28,861 bases of DNA from an uncultured Lachnospiraceae bacterium (lineage in GTDB: Bacteria; Bacillota; Clostridia; Lachnospirales; Lachnospiraceae): positions 1-28,861 of the forward strand of contig CAJUHQ010000033.1 of the NCBI GenBank assembly GCA_910586095.1. Reading direction: 5' to 3'. Positions 23,413-28,861 of the stretch are shown here, in pieces. Numbering within the stretch: the stretch's first letter is position 1; each line of letters starts with the position of its first letter. The translations under genes and the position numbers were made by a program. A model generated the notes under the pieces. That model saw only the letters and a program-made list of their open reading frames with translations, did not search any database and was not told the origin of the DNA.

Positions 23413-23586
23413 TATAATCTCCTATTCTGTCGTTGACACTATAAATAGTCATTAAAAATAGCACGTCTTCCACCACTTCTTTTATTAGTATGCTCTTTTA
23501 GTATACAAAGTTATTTTTTCCTTATTTGAAAAAGCGTTTTTGGTATGAAAAAGACAATTATAAAATCTGTAGTAACTAAAAAGGTA

Positions 23587-24039
23587 TCAAACTCCAATAT
23601 ACTGTTCCAACATATATTTCTTATTTATAATGTCAAATGTTTCTATGTATGGAATTTCGTCAATATACTTCCACCTCTCAATAAAGGTTGGTGTAACATG
23701 AAATAATCTCTCGTTTTTTAGTGAAGAATATCTATTATAGGAATTTGGAAAATATTTTTTGTAAGCCTCGCAAAACTCTGTGTTGACATTAGGATGTCCC
23801 AATTCACTACAAATACCTTCGATTTGAATAGTATCTGTGCACAATGCAACATTGCAATTACCTTTAAGCTGACTGTATTTTCTAAGAGTCTTATCTGTTT
23901 GAAAATAAAAGTTTTCATTTAGTATAATAATACTCATAGTCCTGGATGTTACAATATTTTCAAAAGATGATGATACTACCATCTTTTTATTTAAACCAAG
24001 TTCTTTCCAAAACTTTTCATACATTTCTCTAAATTCCAT
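23587..24039 (-). CDS. PNPOx-like flavin-binding split-barrel protein
   Basis: The 150-residue protein resembles the pyridoxamine-5'-phosphate-oxidase-like split-barrel family: a first helix (MYEKFWKELG), strands SSSFENIVTSRTMSIIILNENFYFQTDKTLRKYSQLKGNCNVALC (interrupted reading only; key are RTMS and FYFQTD), and the IEGICSELGH strand that follows. The K-x-x-Q-L-x-x-N-x-x-V pattern is typical for the FMN-binding region. It is likely an FMN/F420-type small reductase, with unknown substrate. The start has only a weak AGGTGAA site. It stands alone, with gaps of 170-350 bases on either side. Confidence 0.75.
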   Translation of the reverse strand: MEFREMYEKFWKELGLNKKMVVSSSFENIVTSRTMSIIILNENFYFQTDKTLRKYSQLKGNCNVALCTDTIQIEGICSELGHPNVNTEFCEAYKKYFPNSYNRYSSLKNERLFHVTPTFIERWKYIDEIPYIETFDIINKKYMLEQYIGV

Positions 24040-24384
24040 TAGTATTCACCTAAACTTCTGTTCGTTTGTCTTAGTGTGTACCTAAACTAATTCTCATCTG
24101 CCCGCCTTAGCAGGTATTCCAATTAAGAATGTGAAATATTTTTTATTCATCTAACCAAATTCTTAATGTGTTTTGCCAAAAGAGCCCTTGAGGAGATAAG
24201 ACTTTTTTGCAGCCATATTTATAATTTTGTCACATTATATCATTTTTATCTAAATTTAGGTTTATATAGTATTATAAAATATATGTTTGCTACCTGCAAT
24301 ACATATTTATAGGTTCATTTTAATAAATGGAAAAGAACAAATGTTTAACAACAGAATAAAATCAAATAAAAAGCAATTTTATAT
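24040..24384. other. Gap between the MBL-fold and PNPOx-like genes
   Basis: The gap is 345 bases with no gene. ATTAAGAAT (24122-24130) and ATTCTTAAT (24159-24167) are inverted copies around a 28-base loop, and CTGC/GCAG (24098-24113) forms a short hairpin. The word agtttaggt occurs twice on the minus strand just before the PNPOx-like gene. No promoter stands out. Confidence 0.45.
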
Positions 24385-25230
24385 CTATAAGTGTATTTTT
24401 AGTCCATCATATGCAAATTGTATTGAAGTTAAGTCCTTTTCTACTTTTTTATAATCATCATATGATTTTCCCCAGTCTTCCTCTAAATGTGTAATAATAA
24501 CTTTTTTTATTTTATATTGGTTTCTTAGACGATCAATTTCATCTAAAGTAAACAGTTCTTTCTTTAGTGGATTATCATTTTCTAATACAAATCCATCTTT
24601 TAAGATCTCACCAACAATTGTGTTACCAATAATCAAAATATCTGCATCTTGAAATTTCTCTGATATTGGAAATGGTTTGCAATCACATGGCGCATAAATG
24701 ATTTTTTTGTCATTAGAGGAAATAATAAATATTGATACATGTTCCTGTTCATCTACTGGAACTAGTTCAACTAAAATATCTTTTTTCTGAAGGTTATAAA
24801 TTCCGTTTGTATAAATAAGACCTTTTGATTCAAAGTATTGAATAAATGAGCCATATTTTGTACATTGCTTTTTGATGTCTGAAAGAATTTTAGGTAGGGA
24901 AGCAACTTCGATTGGAACCCTTGGCTTTTTTCCTATCGAATCGTCAAGCCAATTTAGTTTTAGTTGTTCAATTACACGTATTCCCATTGTATGATCGGGA
25001 TCGCAATGACTGTATAGAATGTGATCTACTTTTTGGATATAAGCATTGTTTAGTGAAGTGTTAATATCTTCGGGTGTATCAATTAGTATATTTACATCTT
25101 CAATAAATAGACTACATCCTGTTCGTGCATATGGATATCCTTTAACTCTTGCCTCAGTACATACATGACAAGTACAACATGCTCGCGGTGTGCTGACACA
25201 ACCACCAGAACCAAGTATTATGACATTCAT
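24385..25230 (-). CDS. PhnP/COG1235-type MBL-fold metallohydrolase with altered metal motif
   Basis: The 281-residue protein begins MNVIILGSGGCVSTPRACC with a cysteine cluster C18-C19-x-C21-x2-C24, the structural zinc site of PhnP-like phosphodiesterases. It continues with a LID51 strand and the metal motif SH75-C-D77-P-D79-H80-T. The canonical motif is HxHxDH, so the second His is Asp here. Further metal-site candidates are CD183 (APCDCKPF) and H248 (IITHLEEDWG). The fold and order of elements fit the family; the substrate is unknown (cyclic or nucleotide phosphodiesters are typical for PhnP-like enzymes). An Asp at that site may shift metal choice or weaken catalysis. It is 35 bases from the upstream GNAT gene's stop, so the two may be co-transcribed. 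Confidence 0.82.
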   Translation of the reverse strand: MNVIILGSGGCVSTPRACCTCHVCTEARVKGYPYARTGCSLFIEDVNILIDTPEDINTSLNNAYIQKVDHILYSHCDPDHTMGIRVIEQLKLNWLDDSIGKKPRVPIEVASLPKILSDIKKQCTKYGSFIQYFESKGLIYTNGIYNLQKKDILVELVPVDEQEHVSIFIISSNDKKIIYAPCDCKPFPISEKFQDADILIIGNTIVGEILKDGFVLENDNPLKKELFTLDEIDRLRNQYKIKKVIITHLEEDWGKSYDDYKKVEKDLTSIQFAYDGLKIHL

Positions 25231-25265
25231 ATTTGCTCCATTTCTGCATTATTTACAATACTCTT

Positions 25266-25733
25266 TTACTTTTTATATTGTATTAAACTCATTTTTTCAT
25301 TAATTTTTATGATAGTACCTGTTCTACGATAACCCATTTTTTCATACAGGTATCTATTTTTTTCTTCTTGCATAATTGTATCAAGTTCCCAACCTGTTTT
25401 TCCATGTATTTGTTCACACAATAAAATTGCTTTTTGTGCAATACCACGATCTCTGTAATCTGGCAAAATAAAAATTGGTGAGATACGCTTATTGTTACTA
25501 AGATCTTTTTTATCAACAATACGAATGGCACCTACTTTTTGTAAACCAATACATATAAAGTAAAAGTAAGTGAAATCCTGCTTTAAACGTATTTCTATTT
25601 TTTCTATATTTTCATTTGCAGGACTTGTGTCAAAATCCTGATAGTAATCGAATAGTTGTTTAAATGATTCGATCTGCATTGCATGTAATTGTTTTGCATC
25701 ATCAATAGTTGCTCTTACTAATGTTATTTCCAT
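25266..25733 (-). CDS. GNAT family N-acetyltransferase
   Basis: The 155-residue GNAT has EITLVRATIDDAKQLHAMQIESF at the N-terminus, the IRIVDKK strand, SPIFILPDYRDRGIAQKAILLCEQ as motif A (RDRGIA acetyl-CoA loop) and NRYLYEKMGYRRTGT at the end. The ATG at 25731-25733 has AAGGA nine bases upstream; an upstream in-frame ATG (25773) lacks a site. It lies just before the MBL-fold gene on the same strand. The substrate is unknown. Confidence 0.86.
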   Translation of the reverse strand: MEITLVRATIDDAKQLHAMQIESFKQLFDYYQDFDTSPANENIEKIEIRLKQDFTYFYFICIGLQKVGAIRIVDKKDLSNNKRISPIFILPDYRDRGIAQKAILLCEQIHGKTGWELDTIMQEEKNRYLYEKMGYRRTGTIIKINEKMSLIQYKK

Positions 25734-25884
25734 AAAGATATTCCTTTTTATATATTTTAAGTTATGTTTCTGCAAATTCGATATTTTTAAAATATATTAC
25801 TATTGTTTATTGAGGTTGAATATAAATGTTGTTTATTATGCAAATTTGTCTTTGCAGAGACATGGAAGTTAGTAGGTTTCATTT

Positions 25885-26385
25885 TTAATTTGAATCTCTA
25901 AATTTTTCTAGTCGGTACAATTGTTCATCATCCAATTCTTTAATTCCATTTTTATAGTGATATCCTCTTTTTCGATAGAATTCTACTGCGGTAATAGAAG
26001 AAGGAATTTCTATTCTGTCAGCTCTTAAAAACAACACATCAGATTCAAGAATATCAATAATATAGTTGCCAATTCCTTGTCCATGAAATTCTGGCAATAC
26101 AAAAATTGTGAGTAGTATACTTTCTGTGGGACTTCCCCAAAAACTTGAGATAGAGCCAACTCCTACTATTTTATCATCATTCCAAAATACATATACAGTT
26201 GCATATTTTGCTAGGCCACGAAACCAATCTATAGTATGTGTAGCAGCCATTTTTTCTATGGCTTTTTCTCCATAATCTTTTACATTGATTTCTTTAAAAT
26301 TTCTAATGATTAAATTAACGATTTCTTCTGCATTTTCGTCTTGATAAGGTTTGACAATAATCTCTGTTCCATTTGATAATTTCAT
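25885..26385 (-). CDS. GNAT family N-acetyltransferase
   Basis: The 166-residue GNAT has the entry strand-helix EIIVKPYQDENAEEIVNLI, a central strand VFWNDDKIVGVGSISSFW, motif A ILLTIFVLPEFHGQGIGNYIIDILE with the HGQGIG acetyl-CoA loop, and the end motif ITAVEFYRKRGYHYKNG. The ATG at 26383-26385 has GGAGG six bases upstream; an in-frame start 18 bases further up overlaps that site and is rejected. The substrate is unknown. It is the third GNAT in a 3.5-kb stretch. Confidence 0.87.
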   Translation of the reverse strand: MKLSNGTEIIVKPYQDENAEEIVNLIIRNFKEINVKDYGEKAIEKMAATHTIDWFRGLAKYATVYVFWNDDKIVGVGSISSFWGSPTESILLTIFVLPEFHGQGIGNYIIDILESDVLFLRADRIEIPSSITAVEFYRKRGYHYKNGIKELDDEQLYRLEKFRDSN

Positions 26386-26403
26386 AAAAATCCTCCATTT
26401 CAT

Positions 26404-26885
26404 TTATAGCAATATGAAAAGTTTCACCTATTCTACTTAAGATACTCTCCAAAATAAGTAGATAAAAGTCAAAGTAAAATAATCAAGTAGGGAAGATACA
26501 TCTTCTCCTTACTCGTGCACCAACAGCCTTCGCTGCATCAGTTTCTTTTTGTGTTCGTGTGCACAAAAAATGCACTAAACATACAATATGTCTAGTGCAT
26601 TGATTACAATATCAGTTATTATAAGTATTTCATATTATTTAAACTTACATATACCGATTAATATGCACAGACATATCAGACCTACTCTACATAACTGTGC
26701 ATCCAATCGAAACACAATTATTTTTAAGTACGTCTGTAGTACACATACATCATATAATTCACTGTAAAATGTAAGTTTTTCATTTGCATATTCTCCTAAA
26801 TTTTCTTTATAAATTATCACAATTTTTTTGTAATGTCAATCCATATTTTTGAAAAATAAAAAGATATAAAAGTCTTGTCTTCAGA
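26404..26885. other. Gap after the ABC exporter genes
   Basis: The gap is 482 bases. It contains a minus-strand terminator at 26565-26601, a short GAAGAT/ATCTTC hairpin (about 26494-26507), and an open minus-strand frame 26635-26820 that starts with GTG and has no recognisable product. No gene can be defended here. Confidence 0.55.
26563..26601 (-). terminator. Rho-independent terminator of the ABC exporter operon
   Basis: On the minus strand AATGCACTAGACAT pairs with ATGTTTAGTGCATT with one mismatch across ATTGT, followed by six or more T. It is placed downstream of the permease gene. Confidence 0.85.
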
Positions 26886-27602
26886 TTATTTTAATTTCTG
26901 TTTCTTCAAAAATATTTTACATACGATTAACGCCGCAAAAAAGACAAGGATTAGATACCACAGATTTTTAAGACAAAAGCCATGATTTAACATCAATCGA
27001 TATCCCCAAAAAGCAGGAAAAATATGCCCTATTATTTCAAGAAAATCGGGCAGTAAATCAATAGGAAACATAATTCCCGAAAGCATAATGGAAGGCAGAA
27101 ACACCAACTGCGCTATCATTGTCAGTTTTGCTTGATTTTTTATAATCAGCCCTAAAATACTTCCTATACTTAATGACACAATTATGTATATAGCAAGTGC
27201 AAAAAAGAAAATCGGAAGTTGTGCTGGCAAAACTGCTTGAAATAATATGGGAGCTAACACCACTATCACAGCGCAGGCAATCATCAAATGAATAAATGTC
27301 GAAAGAAACATCGTGACAAGACCTAGATAGACAGGTACTCCATTTGCTTTATAAATTTTGTTTATGTCACTTCCATAAGTTTCAATCAGCGATGGCGGCA
27401 ATCCAATAAATGCTCCCATTGAAACGCTCATCACTATCATAGATTGAATGAGTGTACTTCTCATGTCGGGCATAACAGAAGTGAAAATACCGCCCATAAG
27501 AAGAAAGAAAATAAGCGGAATGATATAGCAAGTAACTAATAAGGATTTACTTCGTATATCTAATTTCCACTGTAACGTAACACCATACAAAAATCCACTC
27601 AT
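26886..27602 (-). CDS. ABC-2 type transporter permease
   Basis: The 238-residue membrane protein has about six hydrophobic segments, near residues 22-42, 48-68, 92-118, 130-152, 160-180 and 208-228, in the usual ABC-2 layout. PSIMLSGIMFPIDLLPDFLEIIGHIFPAFWGYR is the conserved ABC-2 signature region before the last segment. It would pair with the upstream ATPase to export a drug, lipid or peptide. Its ATG overlaps the ATPase stop (ATGA, 27599-27602), which means tight coupling. The family is clear; the substrate is unknown. Confidence 0.92.
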   Translation of the reverse strand: MSGFLYGVTLQWKLDIRSKSLLVTCYIIPLIFFLLMGGIFTSVMPDMRSTLIQSMIVMSVSMGAFIGLPPSLIETYGSDINKIYKANGVPVYLGLVTMFLSTFIHLMIACAVIVVLAPILFQAVLPAQLPIFFFALAIYIIVSLSIGSILGLIIKNQAKLTMIAQLVFLPSIMLSGIMFPIDLLPDFLEIIGHIFPAFWGYRLMLNHGFCLKNLWYLILVFFAALIVCKIFLKKQKLK

Positions 27603-28414
27603 TCTGCTTTCCTCCTTGTCATTTCTATAAAATGTTGTTCTAGTGTACCACGGTCAACTTTAATATCTAACACATGAATTTCCTTTTGTTTCAACTTTCT
27701 AAGCAGAGAAATCAAAGTATCTTCAATATTGTCCGTTTCAAAAGTGTTGTCCCCTTGCTGCGTTTTGATATGAATAAAATACTTTTTTCCAACCTTGTCT
27801 GTAAGGGCCGAAGCTGTGCCGCAAAATACAATAGTTCCGTGACTCAAAATAGCAATACGGTCACATAAGGTTTCTACTTCTGCCATATCATGGCTTGCCA
27901 AAACAATTGTTTTTCCTTGTGATTTAAGCTTTCGGATTTGCTCATGCAGCGAAAGTTTTGCCTCGATATCAAGCCCCGCAGTCGGTTCATCAAGAAAAAT
28001 AATATCTGGATTACTGATAAGTGCAAGAGCTAGATGTAACCGTCTTTTTTGCCCTGTAGATAATTGAGCATACTGCTTCTTCTCAATTTCTTTGATACCA
28101 AGAGTATTAAGCATAGAGTAGTCAATTTTTGCTCTATTCCATTTTGCAAACAGCTTTACAGCCTCCATAGGTTTGATATGGGCGGGCAAAGATGATGATT
28201 GCAACTGAATACCCATTTTCCCATTTACGATAATTGTACCGCTGTCGTATTTCTTCAATCCCTCGATACATTCCAGAGATGTTGTTTTTCCTGCTCCATT
28301 TACGCCAAGCAAAGAAAAAACTTCTCCTTTTTCAATTTGAAAATTAAGTTCCTTAAGAACGATATGGCTGCCATAGCTTTTTCTTAACCCATTAACTTGT
28401 ATTGCATGATTCAT
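27599..28414 (-). CDS. ABC transporter ATP-binding protein
   Basis: The 271-residue ATPase has Walker A GVNGAGKTT (37-45), a Q-loop at GIQLQSSSLPAHIK, ABC signature LSTGQKRRL, Walker B IIFLDEPTAGLD and the switch His in ASHDMAEVE. The C-terminal extension (after about 215) is typical of drug-type ABC-2 ATPases. The second ATG (28412-28414) has GGAGG seven bases upstream and overlaps the regulator stop codon in the run ATGATGA; the first ATG (28415-28417) is also possible. A longer upstream frame lies inside the regulator gene and is ignored. With the permease it forms a two-gene exporter. Confidence 0.93.
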   Translation of the reverse strand: MNHAIQVNGLRKSYGSHIVLKELNFQIEKGEVFSLLGVNGAGKTTSLECIEGLKKYDSGTIIVNGKMGIQLQSSSLPAHIKPMEAVKLFAKWNRAKIDYSMLNTLGIKEIEKKQYAQLSTGQKRRLHLALALISNPDIIFLDEPTAGLDIEAKLSLHEQIRKLKSQGKTIVLASHDMAEVETLCDRIAILSHGTIVFCGTASALTDKVGKKYFIHIKTQQGDNTFETDNIEDTLISLLRKLKQKEIHVLDIKVDRGTLEQHFIEMTRRKAE

Positions 28415-28861
28415 CATTCCACCTCCTCGAATGGATTTACTCCAAGTTTTGAAAAGTAGACTTGCAAAGCTGGCTCTAAATAGTCGTTTACGATTTTCTG
28501 TCTTTCTTCCCAAGCATTTGCAGCAGTATCAATATTGCCTACTTCCATCAATTTCGGCAACATACTCAGATCGCCGTTCGTAAATTCCATAATCAGGCCC
28601 CAATATTCTTTTACAACCCGTTGACACTTTTCACTTTCGGGGAGCACATTTTCTTTCTGAAGTTGTACAATTTCATCACTCAAACGATTAAATCTATTCA
28701 TAAAATCTAAGCCACTTTCTCTGTCAAATTGATTACGGATATGGTCAAGCGTATCATCATCGAAACGCTTAATAAGATAGTAAGAGTCATTTTTCATTTG
28801 CAGATTGACAATAATATCTGCATACTTCTTAAAATTGACTGTCTGCATTTGTAACACTTCT
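28414..28861 (-). CDS. MerR-family regulator with TipAS ligand domain (5' end outside window)
   Basis: The visible 148 residues are the C-terminal part of a longer protein; the frame is open to the right edge and no proper start is seen (the GTG and ATG there lack a convincing site). The segment GLDFMNRFNRLSDEIVQLQKENVLP, then SEKCQRVVKEYWGLIMEFTNGD and LMEVG, followed by a Trp-containing helix, matches the TipAS antibiotic-recognition domain of MerR-type activators. The DNA-binding part would lie outside. Its stop codon overlaps the ATPase start, so it is translationally coupled to the exporter it likely controls. A drug-sensing role is inferred from the family and neighbours. Confidence 0.75.
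   Translation of the reverse strand, partial: EVLQMQTVNFKKYADIIVNLQMKNDSYYLIKRFDDDTLDHIRNQFDRESGLDFMNRFNRLSDEIVQLQKENVLPESEKCQRVVKEYWGLIMEFTNGDLSMLPKLMEVGNIDTAANAWEERQKIVNDYLEPALQVYFSKLGVNPFEEVE

Noticed and set aside
26635..26820. Minus-strand frame of 61 codons starting with GTG, and a nested 19-21 codon frame after GGAGAAT
   Set aside because: The GTG has no site, the nested ATG frame is very short, and neither product resembles a known peptide; a gene remnant is possible but not supportable.

Overview
The window is the chromosomal replication-origin region of an AT-rich, low-GC Gram-positive bacterium, most likely a member of the Lachnospiraceae or a close clostridial relative. The evidence is the gene order gyrA-gyrB-recF-S4 protein-dnaN-dnaA on the minus strand, which meets rpmH-rnpA-yidD-yidC-jag-mnmE on the plus strand across a 1.1-kb DnaA-box-rich gap. 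Lineage-flavoured details of GyrA, YidC and RnpA agree with this. The assignment comes from recognising sequence style and synteny, not from a database search.

Left flank (1-6.3 kb): a TPR protein with a long Tyr/Asn/Gln-rich repeat tail runs off the left edge on the minus strand. A CheC/FliY-type phosphatase domain protein and CheY follow on the plus strand, separated by two perfect tandem hairpins. Next come a two-HKD cardiolipin synthase (minus), about 0.9 kb of AT-rich DNA without a recognisable gene, and a conserved protein with a PD-(D/E)XK-like N-terminal half (plus).

Core (6.3-22.1 kb): leftward from oriC run dnaA, dnaN, a small S4 RNA-binding protein, recF, gyrB, gyrA and a cytidylate-kinase-like protein, all closely spaced. 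Rightward run rpmH (missed by longer-ORF searches), rnpA, yidD, yidC, jag/khpB and mnmE, which cover ribosome assembly, tRNA processing and modification, and membrane protein insertion. DnaA boxes lie on both sides of dnaA, which is the bipartite arrangement known from Bacillus subtilis.

Right flank (22.1-28.9 kb): the usual mnmE-mnmG-rsmG continuation is absent. All remaining recognisable genes are on the minus strand and look accessory: a small acidic protein resembling colicin-E9-immunity-like peptides, three GNAT acetyltransferases, a PNPOx-like flavin-barrel protein, a PhnP/COG1235-type metallo-beta-lactamase-fold protein with an altered metal motif, and a drug-type ABC-2 exporter behind a MerR/TipAS-type regulator cut by the right edge.

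The most unusual non-coding signals are a roughly 0.2-kb element with long inverted ends and internal hairpins at 22631-22840, a short degenerate motif found five times (upstream of cheC, of dnaA and of the small protein gene), the double hairpin between cheC and cheY, and a long hairpin after mnmE. No CRISPR array, IS transposase, tRNA or rRNA gene was seen.
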